A DNA stretch of 64,000 nucleotides, from positions 14,522,501-14,586,500 of the forward strand of contig JAEOAD010000024.1 in the NCBI GenBank assembly GCA_036365145.1, read 5' to 3'. Made by a program: the position numbers and the translations under genes. Below the pieces are notes generated by a model that was not told the DNA's origin, searched no databases, and saw nothing but the letters and a program-made list of their open reading frames with translations. Positions 35,232-46,407 of this stretch are shown in pieces (within the stretch, counting starts at the first letter, position 1; each line of letters starts with the position of its first letter). The stretch is from Orientallactaga sibirica (Eukaryota; Chordata; Mammalia; Rodentia; Dipodidae).

Positions 35232-35868
35232 ATACATCCCATCTTTAGCTTTGTGTAATCCTCTTCTTTCTCTCCCTCCCTTTCCCCTGTCCCCTCTTAG
35301 ACTCTTTCACCCACTGTATTCTGTCCCTCCACTTTCCAATCTACTACCCTTCCCCTAATCCCTGCTTTCTCTTTCTCCAAGCCTCATTCTAATTTACTGC
35401 CCACTATTACTGATGCTTATTACAACTTTCCAACAAATCAAAGGTCCAAGCTTGGACCTGTGTACATGAGAGAGCATGTGGCATTTATCTTTCCAAGACT
35501 GAATTACTTTGCTTAGAATAATTTTTTCCAGATCCATGCATTTTCCTGCAAATTTCACAAAATTGCATTTTCTTTACATCTGAGTAGAACTCCACTGTAT
35601 ATATGTACTATATCTTCATCATCCATTTATCAGTTGATGGGCATCTGGGCTGACTCAATTCCCAAGCTGTTATGAATAGGGCAGTAACAAATATGGCTGA
35701 CCAAGCATCTCATAGGAATGTGGAGAATCTTTAGAATATGGGTCAAGTGATATAGCTGGGTTATATGTTAGATCTATTTTTAGCTTTTTGATAGACCTCC
35801 ATTCTTCCACACAGTCCATAAGGGTTCCCCTTTTCCCACATCCTCACCAGCATTTTTAATTTAATTTT

Positions 35869-36096
35869 TAAAAATATTTGCATTTTATTTATTTATTTGT
35901 GATAAGGAAGGAGGCAGAGAGAGAGAGGTGGGGGGGGAGAGATGGGTGCTCCAGGGCCTCCATCCACTACAAACAAACTCCAGATGCACACACCACCATA
36001 TGCATCTGGCTTACATGGGTCCTGGAGAATTGAACCAATGTCCTTTGGATTTACAGGCAAGTGCCTTAACTGCTAAGCCATTTCTCCAGCCCTGTT
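35869..36096 (-). repeat. Dip-type SINE, antisense, inside L1
   Basis: Complete copy. TSD ATTTAATTTT at 35859-35868 and 36097-36106. Confidence 0.93.
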
Positions 36097-36345
36097 ATTT
36101 AATTTTTTTTATGACAATCCTTCTGGCCAGAGTGAGATGAAATATCAAGGTATTTTAATTTACATTTCCCTGATGGTTAAAATGTTGAACTTTTTAAAAA
36201 GATGTTTATTGGCCATTTGTGTTTCTTTCTGTGAGAACGCTCTGTTCCGTTCTCTGCCCCATTGTTTGACAGGGTTGCTTTACTGTGTTTATTGTTTTTG
36301 AATTCCTGGTTTATTCTAGGTATTAAACTATTCTACATGTTGTTG

Positions 36346-36647
36346 TGGTGGTTTTAATCAGATTGTCCTCCTCCAACTCATGTGTTTTGAATGCTTGGTC
36401 TCTAAGTGGTGGCAATTGGCTGGAGATGCACTGTTGGAAGTGGCCTTAAGGGTGTTATAACCAGGTCCACATTGCCAGAGCCCAGCTCACTTTTGTTTCT
36501 ATCTTCCACCTCTGTGACAATGTCCAGCCTCTGCTGGACCATCCTTTCCTTGTCATCATGAGGCACCCCCTCAAGACTGTAAACCCTATCAGCTGCATTT
36601 GGTCAGGTGTTCTGTCTCAGCAACACAAAAAAATATCTACAACAGTT
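36346..36647 (+). repeat. MaLR-like LTR, sense, inside L1
   Basis: Starts 'tgtggtggttttaatcagat', ends 'aatatctacaaca'. Contains 'gaatgcttggtctctaagtg' and 'caagactgtaaaccc'. L1 sequence resumes at once with 'gttgttttttatgtttg'; GTTGT flanks both sides and may be the 5-bp duplication. Confidence 0.65.
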
Positions 36648-37239
36648 GTTTTTTATGTTTGTCTTATCCCCTGGGCTACTGCAGAATTGTTCAAAAAGTC
36701 TCTCCCAGTGTGTATTCTTGGAGTGTTCTCCCAAGTTTTTCCTCTAGTCATTTCAGACTTTAAGGTCGTATATTGAGGTCTTTGACCCATTTGGAGTTGA
36801 TTTTTGTGCAGGGTGAGAGAAAGGGAGAAAATTCATTCTTCTATGTGGAGTTATTCAGTCTGTCTAGCACCATTTGTAAAAAAAAAAATGCTATCTGTCA
36901 TTACCTGGTTTTATACCCATATCTTCTGTTGTAATATGTATCACTAATTTCAGAGAATGAATTAGGGAGTACTACCTCCTTTTCAACTTTATGAACTAAC
37001 ATGAGAATGAACAATTTTTGCTCTCCTATAATCGTCTGATCTCATTACTTGTTATAGCTCTATTTAAATTATTTATCTCTTCTGAATTTAACTTTGATAG
37101 ATCAAATATGTCACAAAATTTATCCATTTATTCCAAATTATTTAGTTTGAGGGAATACTGATTTTTGAAATATGTCCTTGTGATTTTTTTTCAATTTCAT
37201 TGGGATCCATTGTAATATCTCCTTTTTCATCTTCAATAA

Positions 37240-37325
37240 ATAAATGAAAATAAAATCTTTTTTAAAAACTTTAAAAAAGTACCTCAGGCTATGGGGGATA
37301 TACATTCACATTCAAACTACCACAC
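37240..37325. repeat. SINE tail joined to LTR-like end fragment
   Basis: 'aataaataaatgaaaataaa' resembles a Dip tail; 'ctatgggggatatacattca' and 'caaactaccacacc' match the right end of the 28375-28745 repeat. A deletion of most of a nested insertion would explain it. Confidence 0.4.
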
Positions 37326-37639
37326 CATTCATTATTCAACAGTATGTTGTCCAACCTCCAGGGCTTTATGTATTTTCTACTGTTTCTCTTTTTGTTAATT
37401 TCTAGCTTTCGTGAATTTTGGTTAGCTATAATACAAATAAAAAGAGTTATTTCAAATTTCCTGCATCTGTGGAGACTTGCTTTCTATCCTTAAACATGTG
37501 ATATATTTTATAGAAGTTCTATGAGCTGTTTAGAAGAATATATATTGTGTCAAGTTTCAATTCATGTTTTGTAGATATCTATTAGGTTCATTTGATCTAT
37601 GGTGCTATTTGGTGTAATTGTCTTTAATTCATTTTCATT

Positions 37640-38172
37640 TTTTTATTTTTTAATTTTTTACAAATTATGTACATAGTGGTTATACAGCCATTTGGTAACA
37701 TCGTTGGCCTCCTCCCTGTCCTCCCCTCTCCGAAGAGACATTCCTCATTGGAAATGTGGGTTGTGCATTGTGGGGTAGCCATCAGTTATGGGGAAGAGGC
37801 AATGTGTCTGTGCATAATGTCCCAACTTGTGTCTCTCACAATCTTTCCGCCCCCTTTTCTGCGAATTTCCCTGAGCCATGGTGGGTTCATTTTCGATCTA
37901 TTTCTGTGACGAGGTCTTGGGAATCTCTGTGTCTCTGGATCTCTGGTTTGGTAGGAGTTGAGTGTTCTGTGTGTCTATCTCCTTCACCCCTGTGCTGGTA
38001 CCAGGTTCACCAAGAAAGCAGCACTCTTGCTCATTTCCTCAGTTACTCTATGGTTTCAGCTGGGGCCCTGGTGAGGTGCGATGGGCTGATTCTCTCCTCA
38101 GGTTCTGCATCCATCTTTCCTTCCCCATGAGGTGAGGCATGGTTAGGTGGGTGCCATCTTGTCCAGAAGTCC
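37640..38172 (-). repeat. Younger L1 3'-UTR insertion, minus strand
   Basis: Begins with T-rich sequence (the poly(A) tail on the minus strand), then 'gtacatagtggttatacagc' and 'catcagttatggggaagagg'. The same start occurs at 41866-42020, so this is a dispersed 3' end. 5'-truncated. Flanking 'tcattttc' at about 37629 and 38174 is a possible TSD. Confidence 0.6.
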
Positions 38173-40183
38173 CCTCATTTTCTTTTTAAATGATCTGTTT
38201 GTTGGTGATAGTGGGGTATTGAAATAGCCCACCACTAATGTGTTGTGATGTATGTCTAACTTTATACCTAGTAGATCTTGCTTCATAAAATTTGGTGCAT
38301 ATAATTTAGGATAGTAATATCCTCTCAGTAAATTGTTCCCTTGATCAGCATGAAAATGGTTTTCATTATTGGTTCTGATTACTTTTCTTTTAAAGTCTAT
38401 TTTGCCATACATTACTATAACCACACCTCCTTGTTTCCTATTTCCATTAGTGTGGAATTACTTTTTCCATCCTGTGCCATAAGTCTTGAACAGTGAGGTG
38501 GGTTTCTTGAAGACAGCAAAAGGAAGGATTCTGACCCAGCCGGTTAATCTGTGTCTTTTGATTGGGGAGTTGAGCCCATTGATGTTCAGAGTTTATACCG
38601 AAAGGTATGAGTTAATTCCTGCCGTGTTGATTTTGTAGAGTTTGGTATTTTCTTGATCTTCATTTGCTTTAACATCTGTTCTAGCTTTGATTCTTATTTT
38701 GTCCTCCTGTAGCCTGCTGACTATGTTTTTTTTCTTTTCTTCAGTGTGAATTATTTCATCCAGTATTCTTTACAGGACTGGTTTAGTGTTCACATATTCA
38801 TGTAGCCACTGTTTATCATGAAAAAGGTTTTCTTTCACCTTCTATTGTGAGGCATAACTTTGCTGGGTATAGTAGTTTGGGTTAGAAGCTTTGTTCTCTC
38901 AATATTTGAAATACTCCATTTCAAACCCTTCTGGCTTTTAGACTTTCCATGGAAAAGTCGAAATGTTATTCTGATCTAATTCTGAGAGCTCATAATGTGC
39001 TAGCTACTTAATGTTTCTCTCTTGCAGCTTTTCGTACTCTTTCTATATTTGGTGTGTTTAGTGTTTTAACTATAATGTGACATGGGGAATTTCTTTTCTG
39101 TTCCTGTCTGTTGGGTGTTCTGTATGCCTCTTGTATCTGGATGTGACTTCTTTCATAAGATTTGTACATTTTTCTTCTATAAAATTTTTATTGAAAATAT
39201 TTTCTTTCCATGCCTTTGACCTAAAGTTCTTCTTGTATGCCCATGATTTGAACATTTGGTCTTGTTAAGATGTTCCACATTTCTCTCATGCTCTGTTTAT
39301 AGAACTTTTTTGATCTTCTCATTGATTTTTGTCCTCCTGATCTGTTTCCTCTCCCTTGTCCTCAAGTCTTTATACGCTGTCCTCCACATGATCTGTTCTA
39401 TTAGTATGACTTTCCTGGGAGCATTTTAGTTCAGTTATTTCATTTTGATGTCCATCCTTTTTCTTCAGTGTCTCTCTTTATTGAGTTCCATTCACTTTTC
39501 CCATTACATTGTGTCGATCGTCTTTTCATGGATTTCTTGCCTCTTGTCCTCTTGGAATCCACTCAGGTGTCTATTCAGTTCTTTCTTTTAGTTGATTCTT
39601 CTTGCATTTCATTTAGGCCTTTATTCATTTCCTCTTTAATTTTCCTGTTGTATACATTTCTTATAATTGTGTTTTGGAATTCTTTGTCTGGAATTTCCTC
39701 TCACGGGATGCTTCAACTAGGCATTCCTGGTGGGATTCCTCATCTTGGTTTTCTGTCTTCCTTGTATTGCATTGGGGTTTTCCCATCTGGAGATAATCTC
39801 TTTGTCCTTCTAAGAATGTAGTAGACTGGTGCTGCAACTGCTCCCTTAAGAGACAGGCATATGGAAGGCAACCTCACTTGGCCTCGACTGAGTAGCCTGC
39901 TTCAGGTGGTCTATTTGAGTCTAGGGTGAGGGGTAGGGGATTAGCTCCTGTATGGTCTATCCAAGTCTACATTCAGAGGAGGGAGGATGCAGATTATGAA
40001 CTCTCTGCGAGGAGGGACCTGTGCTGGGAGAGGGGGTGGTGCCTAGTCCTTCTAGGTCCCAGGCAGTCTACACATCTCAAGTTTCTTTACTTTCTAAAAT
40101 AATGTTGGGTTTGATTTCTGATAAATATGTTTTGTCAAATTATGTAAGCATCTCCCTATTTCAACTTTTACTGAGATATTTTT

Positions 40184-40402
40184 CTGATTTATTTATATTT
40201 ATTTGTTTAAGACAGAGAGAACGAGGGAGAAAGAGAGAGAAAGAGAGTGATAATGGGCATGTCAGGGCCTTTAGCCACTGCAAATGAACTCCAGGTGCAT
40301 GTGATACCATGTGCAACTGGCTTATGTGGGACCTGAAAAATAGAACCTGGATCCTTGGGCTTCACAGGCAAGCACCTGCTAAGCCATCTCTCCAGCCCTA
40401 CA
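40184..40402 (-). repeat. Dip-type SINE, antisense
   Basis: Complete copy in the L1 fragment. TSD GAGATATTTTT at 40173-40183 and 40403-40413. Confidence 0.93.
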
Positions 40403-40431
40403 GAGATATTTTTAATTGAAATAAATATTTA

Positions 40432-40651
40432 GGACTGGAGAGATGGCTCAGCAATCAAGGTGCTTACCTGCAAAGGCCAGCAACCCTGGTTCAATTCCCC
40501 AGCATCCACATAAAGCCAGATGCACAAAGTGCTGCATACATCTGGAGTTCGTTTGCAGGGGCAGGAAGCCCTGGTGTGCCCATTCTCTCTGTCTCTGTCC
40601 TCCCTATGTCTCTCTGCTTGCACATAAATAAATAAAATATATTTTTAAAAG
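40432..40651 (+). repeat. Dip-type SINE subfamily B, sense
   Basis: 'ccacataaagccagatgcac', 'gcaggggcaggaagccctgg' and 'ctgcttgcacataaataaat' mark subfamily B. TSD AATATTTA at 40424-40431 and 40652-40659. Confidence 0.93.
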
Positions 40652-40840
40652 AATATTTAACTTTATCAAAAGCATTACAGTATTTCCTGTGTTACTTGTT
40701 TTGCACTAGGGTTTGCCCATCTGGATATAGATATAATTAAATATGCTTTTGTTTCTTTTGTTCTATTCAGGGGGTAAATTGCATTATAATAACACATTTC
40801 CTAATATTGAACTATCACTGCATTTCTAAATTAAATGCCC

Positions 40841-41229
40841 CCCCCCCAGAACTGAGCTAGAAACTTCCTCGCTATCAATTAGCTTTCTTCATGCTGGCAA
40901 ATGCTGCACAAACTGCTGAGGGAGAAAAGTTACCCAGCTGTGGGCTCTATACTCTGTAACTGCCTGTCAGGCAAGATGTGTCCACTAGTACAATAGTGGC
41001 ACGGCTGTTATAGAAGTAACCTGTTGGTTTCTGATTAGAGTTGAGGCCCACTCCAAAGGAGGAAATTGTATTGTAAACATGGTCCAAATCCCATGGCTAA
41101 GGTCATGGGAGGAACTTAGTATTGTTTTACGCTAAGTGCTTTCTAAATATTTGTGCTTGTTTCCATAGGATACTGCTGCTGGTAGCCTTTGTCAGTTTAT
41201 TTATTGATTGACTTATTTTTTCTTTGCAA
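40841..41229. other. Unassigned, probably L1-flanking sequence
   Basis: C run at 40841-40850. Nothing else recognised. Confidence 0.4.
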
Positions 41230-41648
41230 TGGGCACTCCACCCTAAGTATATATACACCACCTCCTCCAAGGCTCAGAGAAACTAGAGGAATAGGGGGCC
41301 AAAAAAAAAAAATGCAAGTATAAATGGAGTGCTATGAAATGAACTCTTTGGGATACCGATTGGCCACTACATACATGAACTCCCACATCGCAGTAGCTGT
41401 GGTTTCCTGCACCAGATTGAACGTGACGGTATTTCATCACTGGATAAGGGAGGGGCTCACAAGACACCATACCTCCCAGAGTAGCTAATGGTAGCTAATA
41501 GCTGCTTAGGAGGGAGGAAGTCATGTTTCTTCAATGGTGTAGCCACTGGTGGAGTGAATAAAAAAAAAAAAAGAATTAAATTAGGAAGGAGATCAATTGG
41601 GCACAAGTTTATAGTGGGTGGGAGAGAAATAAGAGAAGGTAGTTGGGG

Positions 41649-41866
41649 CACTGGAGAGATGGCTTAGTGGTTAAGGCACTTGCCTGCAAAACCAAAGGAC
41701 CTGGGTTCGATTCCTCAGGACCCACGTAAGCCAGATGCATAAGGTGGTGCATGTATCTGGAGTTCGTTTGCAGTGGCTGGATGCCCTGGCACACCCATTC
41801 TCTCTCCTTCCCTCTCTTTCTCACTCACTCTGTGCCTCTCTCAAATAAATAAATAAAAATATTTTT
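41649..41866 (+). repeat. Dip-type SINE, sense
   Basis: Full copy with (AAAT)n tail, directly followed by an opposite-strand L1 3'-end fragment. A 17-bp near-perfect repeat (41632-41648 and 42021-42037, one mismatch) flanks the pair, not the SINE alone. Confidence 0.93.
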
Positions 41867-42020
41867 AATATATATTTTTTAGTAGTTATGTATATAGTAT
41901 ACATACAGCCATGATGGTATCATTGTTAGCCTTCTCCCTGTCCTCCCCCCATGGGTAATGTGGGTCTTGCCTTCTGGGTAGCCATCAGTTATGCAGGAGA
42001 GGAAATGACTCTGTTAAAAC
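41867..42020 (-). repeat. L1 3'-end fragment, minus strand
   Basis: T-rich start, 'agccatgatggtatcattgt', 'ccttctccctgtcctccc', 'tagccatcagttatgcagga'; homologous to 37650-37800. Confidence 0.6.
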
Positions 42021-42095
42021 AGAGAAGGTAGCTGGGGGGACATAAAATCTATATTATCATACATTATATATTGTTTTGAAACTATCAAAACTAAA

Positions 42096-42818
42096 CATTT
42101 CCGAAAATAGATTAAAATATATTTAATTAATTATCAATAGTTATGATTGGCACACATCCACTAGCTGAATTTAACATGAATTTAATCTCAACAGAAAAGA
42201 CTAATACAGCTGCTACCTTAGTACTAGAAAGAATGAATAGAATACTTTTTAAAAGCACAGCATAATTGTGGTGGATTTGCTAAATTTTATTCATGACTTG
42301 GTATCTCATGGTCCTGTTTTGCTGGCTGTCACTGCCAAATTTTAGTAGCAAATTATGCTAGCCACATGCAGCTAGCTATAATATACGTACCGTCACATAT
42401 TCTGTAATAACCTCATGAACAGAAGCATAATTTATTCTTAAAAGGTTTAGAAATATTTACTATAAGACCTACCAGAGATATGGGAATGGAAACAATTCTT
42501 CAACTACTTTAGTGATTTCCTTAGCAGTTACTTTTCCTTTTATTGTGGTTGTTTGAAATATTCCTTGGTTTTAGTTTTTTAGTTTATATATTTCCTTAAA
42601 AAATTATGTACCTTTGTTAAGTAGATTAACAAAGAATTATGGATAGTATTCTCTTATAATTTTTAATTTTCAATTATTCTATAGTTATATCATGTTTGTT
42701 ATTTATGTTGTTGTGCATTTAAATTTCTAGTATATTTTTCTAGGTTAAAACAGCCAGATTTTGCTGCCTCCTTGACCTTGATTTAATTTTTCTTATTTAT
42801 CCAATGAGGTATTTAAAT

Positions 42819-42821
<3 letters not shown>
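42096..42821. other. Unassigned AT-rich sequence
   Basis: Nothing recognised. Confidence 0.5.

Positions 42822-42869
<48 letters not shown>
42822..42869. repeat. (TA)n microsatellite
   Basis: About 24 perfect TA units; self-complementary. Confidence 0.97.
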
Positions 42870-42871
<2 letters not shown>

Positions 42872-42926
42872 TGCCTGTGCCCTGTACATATATGTAAATT
42901 TATTTACAAGTTCAAATATCAGTTTT

Positions 42927-43140
42927 TTAAAAATATATTTTATTTATTTGAGAGAGAGAAAGAGGCAGAGAAAGAGAGAGAGAGAGAGAATGGGCACACC
43001 AGGGCCTCCAGCCACTGCAAATGAGCTCCAGACGCATGTGCCCCCTTGTGCATCTGGCTTACATGGGTCCTGGAGAGTCGAATCAGGATCCTTTGGCTTT
43101 GCAGGCAAATGCCTTAACTGCTAAGCCATCTCTCCAGCCT
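42927..43140 (-). repeat. Dip-type SINE, antisense
   Basis: Complete copy. TSD CAAATATCAGTTTT (42913-42926) and CAAATGTCAGTTTT (43141-43154), one mismatch. Confidence 0.94.
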
Positions 43141-43154
43141 CAAATGTCAGTTTT

Positions 43155-43371
43155 ACATAAGATATTTTAAAGGACATTAATTTTCAAAAAAGTGTGAACA
43201 GTCTGAGGTGTGTGGTAAGATTTCAAGTAACTATGATCCATTGACTGAACCTCTCCAGGTGGCTTGTTGTGTTTTCTGCTTTTAAAGAATAAATGTATAG
43301 GTGGAGGAGGTACATAAAGACATAGATATACATTACAATTAAAAAGACTTTCAAGGAATGGCTTGGGTTAT
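43155..43371. other. Unassigned sequence
   Basis: Nothing recognised. Confidence 0.5.
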
Positions 43372-43383
43372 TACATGTTGATT

Positions 43384-43575
43384 TTTTTAAATTTGCAAGC
43401 AGAGAGAGAGAGAAGTGAGAATGGATGCACCAGGGCCTCTAGATGCAGCAAACCAGCTCTAGACCCACACACCATTTTGTGCATCTGGCTTTACTTGGTA
43501 TTAGGCAATCAAACCCTGGGTTGTTGGGCTCTGCTGGCAAGCACCTTAACTAATCACTGAGCAATCTCTCCAGCC
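43384..43575 (-). repeat. Dip-type SINE subfamily B, antisense
   Basis: 'aaatttgcaagcagagagag' junction marks subfamily B. Target TACATGTTGATT at 43372-43383; a copy TACAGGTTGATT at 43576-43587. Confidence 0.9.
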
Positions 43576-43587
43576 TACAGGTTGATT

Positions 43588-43647
43588 CTTTTTTTAAAAA
43601 AAACAAAAACATTTTTATTCTTATTTATTTACTTGAGAGAGGGAAAG

Positions 43648-43683
<36 letters not shown>

Positions 43684-43834
43684 ATGGGTGTGCCAGGGCT
43701 TCCAGCCACTACAAATGAACTCCTGATGCACGCGCCACCTTGTGCATCTGGCTTACTTGCATCCTGTGGAATTGAACGGAGGTCCTTTGGCTTTTCAGGC
43801 AAGCGCCTTAACTGCTAAACCATCTCTCCAGCCC
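43588..43834 (-). repeat. Dip-type SINE, antisense, second at same site
   Basis: Complete copy with (GA)n. Preceded by TACAGGTTGATT (43576-43587) and followed by TACATGTTGATTCTT (43835-43849), giving a third copy of the target. Confidence 0.93.
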
Positions 43835-43849
43835 TACATGTTGATTCTT

Positions 43850-44179
43850 AATGTCCACGTCTTTCCAGTGCTTTTGAATGACCAGTCATGCTCAAGAGGT
43901 TGTGCAGAGGCGTTGCAAGACATCATCAGAAGTTGTCTTATTGCTACCTTACTACTGTCAGGAAATGTGATGTGTCAATTTTAAAGATTGGAATAACATT
44001 TGTGAGGATTTTCACAAAAATAAATTGCCATTTAATTCTTAATCACTTCCGAAATATTCTATTCTTGGAACATTTCAACTCAGTTGGTTTTATCATCTTT
44101 ATCATATACCAGTTTTAATAATGCCTACATTTTCTGGACCAAGCTGTGATCCAGGTAATTCCACTCCCTCGTCTATGTT
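43850..44179. other. Unassigned sequence
   Basis: Nothing recognised. Confidence 0.5.
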
Positions 44180-44325
44180 TTTATTCTTTCAGAGCATGAT
44201 GAGAAAAGCAAGGTGAGGAAACTGTGAGTCAGAATCGTTCATCTGTCTGGCTAGCAAGTAGCACAGCCAGAACTCAAACTCAAACTTCCCTTAGAGACCT
44301 GCATTTTATTCATACACACCAACTT
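44180..44325 (-). repeat. MIR SINE, antisense
   Basis: 'aaggtgaggaaactgtgagt', 'ctagcaagtagcacagccag', 'aactcaaactcaaacttccc' follow the antisense MIR core order. Confidence 0.65.
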
Positions 44326-44592
44326 CTAAAGTGCTGAAAAAAAAAAATGAAGCCACAAAACCATGGCAGGTAAGTAAGGATAACATGAGTGAGCACTATG
44401 GCAACATAACTCTTTTCAAAGCCTATGTGTAATAGTGGTTCCCCAGCACAAACAACCCCTTATACATTGACTGGGATACTTGCCCTGTCACTCTAAGGAT
44501 GAATGATGTCCACGATGGTTGCAGCATTAATTTTTAGACTCTTATCTTCCAAATCACATAAACTTCCCCACCCAAATGAATCTGACCTAAAA

Positions 44593-45195
44593 GTTAGTTT
44601 TGCTATTGCTGTGACAAAAGGCCTGACAAAAGCCATTTAAGGGTCTAGACACATGGGTTAATGGTTAAGGCACTTGCCTGCAAAACCAAAGGACCCAAGT
44701 TCAATTCCCCAGAACCCATGTAAGCTAGCTGCACAAGGTGGCGCATGCATCTGGAGTTCATTTGCAGTGGCTGAAGGTACTGGTGTGCCTATTCTCTCTC
44801 TCTCTCTCTGTCTGTCTCTTTCTCTCTTTCAAATAAATACATAAATTTACAAAAAAAAACAAACAACTGAAGGAAAAAAGAGTTTCTTTTTTGGGGGGGG
44901 CTGCAGTTTGTGGGTATACAGTCTATTTTAGGGGAAAGTGTGCTGTCAGTGGCACCATGTTAGTGGAGGTGTGTAACTAGGATCCTCACCTCTTCACAGA
45001 GGAATCACACAGAGGACAGGAAGTAGGGCTGGGTTATATAACATCAGGCCCGCTCCCATGGACTTACTTCTTTTAGCAAGGCTCTACTTCCTAAAGATTC
45101 CGGAACCTTTCAAATCACTACTGCTAGCTGAGCTCCAAGTGTTCAAACATGTGCACCAGTGGGTGACCATGGTTCACATACACACAAACCACAAC
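44593..45195 (-). repeat. MaLR-like LTR, antisense, split by a Dip
   Basis: 'ttgctattgctgtgacaaaa', then after the SINE 'ggctgcagtttgtgggtata', 'ttagcaaggctctacttcct', 'gggtgaccatggttcaca' and an end 'accacaaca'. Same family as 16201-17560. Confidence 0.6.
44641..44862 (+). repeat. Dip-type SINE, sense
   Basis: Head slightly degraded ('tctagacacatgggttaatg'); B box 'agttcaattcccc', CT-rich end and A tail present. Confidence 0.9.
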
Positions 45196-46361
45196 AGAGT
45201 TCTTACCTTCGTCGCCGCCACATCCCCAAAGAAATGTGTGATTGTATTTGCCTGTGATCTCAGTATTAGGAAACAAGTGGAATGTCCCCAGATCACAGGA
45301 TGTGCCCTCAATGCAGGCCACCCTCAAAGGATGTTTTCTTTCTCTTCTATATGTTCTCTCCAACTTGGCATGGGGTGGGAACTCTGGACGTGCTCCTGGA
45401 GCACCCTTTGTTTTTAAAGCGCTAATATTCGCTTCCTCATTTTCCTTGGCAAAAAATAAAACAACAGTAATAGTAATAACACTTGGCACTCGCAGTGAGA
45501 ACCGAGGGAAAGATGAAAAGTGGCACTAATTAAGCTACTCCACTGAATGGCTGCATTCAAAGGGGACACTCAGAAAATTCACTTACCACCAATCTGTATG
45601 TAACCTCAAACTTTTCCATTTCCATGCCTTTTTTTTTTTTTTTTCATGAGCTTACCACACTTTTAAAAAACATTGCAGAAAGGATTTTATTCCCACTGTC
45701 AGTCTGGATGGAGTTTAGGTGTTTTGCAGCACAAGCCTTTCTTTGCAAAGACCAAACGTCTTGTCACTTTTATCGTACTTTCGACCCTTCCTGCCAGGCA
45801 CTCATGAGTTTCTCTTAGTCTTTACACTTGCACAGTCACGCAAGGTCTTCTTTAAAAGGGAAAAATAAAAGAGCTTGAATAAAACAAACAGTCGATATTG
45901 ATCTAAGCTCGCTACAAAGGAAAGTAATTAAAGGACGGATCATTATTTCTCTGATGCAATTTTTAATCGCCCCCACAATAAACGCTCCACCCTCACTATG
46001 GCGCAGCATTCAGAAATTTGGGCTATTGTGTTGCAGGCTTCGCACAGCACAGTTCAATGGCATTGCCTCATGACCTGATCAAGGCAAGTTTGTTTGGTTC
46101 CTGTTTTAGTAAGGACTGTCTTAGTCATAAGCCGTGTGTGGGTTTTTTTTTTTTTTTTTTCAGAGCCTGGACAAATAACTTCAATAACAAGCAAGAGTTT
46201 ACAGAAATGGAGCTGTGTGAACAAGAAATGAGTTACCATTGACTCTTGGCCCCATTGTACCTTGTGGTTATGACATTTCATTCAAATGAAAGGGAACAAA
46301 GTCTTCAAAATTAAGCTGTACCTTACAAGCTTTTCTACATTCCTTTTGTTTTGTTTTCTGG

Positions 46362-46364
<3 letters not shown>
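45196..46364. other. Low-repeat sequence, possible conserved element
   Basis: No SINE, LINE or LTR recognised, apart from T runs at 45628-45646 and 46142-46160. Part of 45400-46080 has even composition, several CpG and homeodomain-type core sites ('gtaattaaagg' at about 45924, 'ctaattaagc' at about 45526). Frames up to 121 codons look like chance. Conservation is inferred from appearance only. Confidence 0.3.

Positions 46365-46406
<42 letters not shown>
46365..46406. repeat. (GT)n microsatellite
   Basis: About 21 GT units directly next to a B3-like SINE, whose tail may have seeded it. Confidence 0.96.

Positions 46407-46407
<1 letters not shown>

Larger units (their letters stand above)
34640..40090 (-). 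repeat. LINE-1, long decayed copy, minus strand
   Basis: Read left to right the sequence runs from the L1 3' end to its 5' part on the opposite strand. 35240-36340 holds the ORF2 C-terminal region, for example 'ctgggttatatgttagatct' and 'gatggttaaaatgttgaac'. 36650-36900 has 'catttggagttgatttttgt'. 36940-37640 and 38174-38640 cover central and endonuclease regions; the minus-strand frame at 38143-38424 reads IYAPN-like and GDFNTP-like L1 endonuclease motifs as LYAPN and GYFNTP. 38560-39060 contains 'ttgattggggagttgagccc'. 39060-39830 is ORF1-like. Internal deletions, stops and insertions make it inactive. Confidence 0.85.
40095..40840 (-). repeat. LINE-1 ORF2 (RT region) fragment, minus strand
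   Basis: Pieces at 40095-40183, 40403-40431 and 40652-40840 read on as one: 'tttcaacttttactgagat', 'aactttatcaaaagcattac', 'tgaactatcactgcatttct', in antisense RT-domain order. Two Dips interrupt it. Confidence 0.65.
41230..42095 (+). repeat. LINE-1 3'-UTR fragment, plus strand, split
   Basis: 'aagggaggggctcacaagac', 'ctaatggtagctaatagctg', 'tgtagccactggtggag' resemble rodent L1 3' UTR. After the composite insertion it resumes at 42021 and ends 'ttttgaaactatcaaaac'. Confidence 0.6.

Noticed and set aside
37640..38172. Protein-coding exon (80- and 124-codon frames at 37667-38130)
   Set aside because: The segment is a dispersed L1 3'-end repeat, also seen at 41867-42020.
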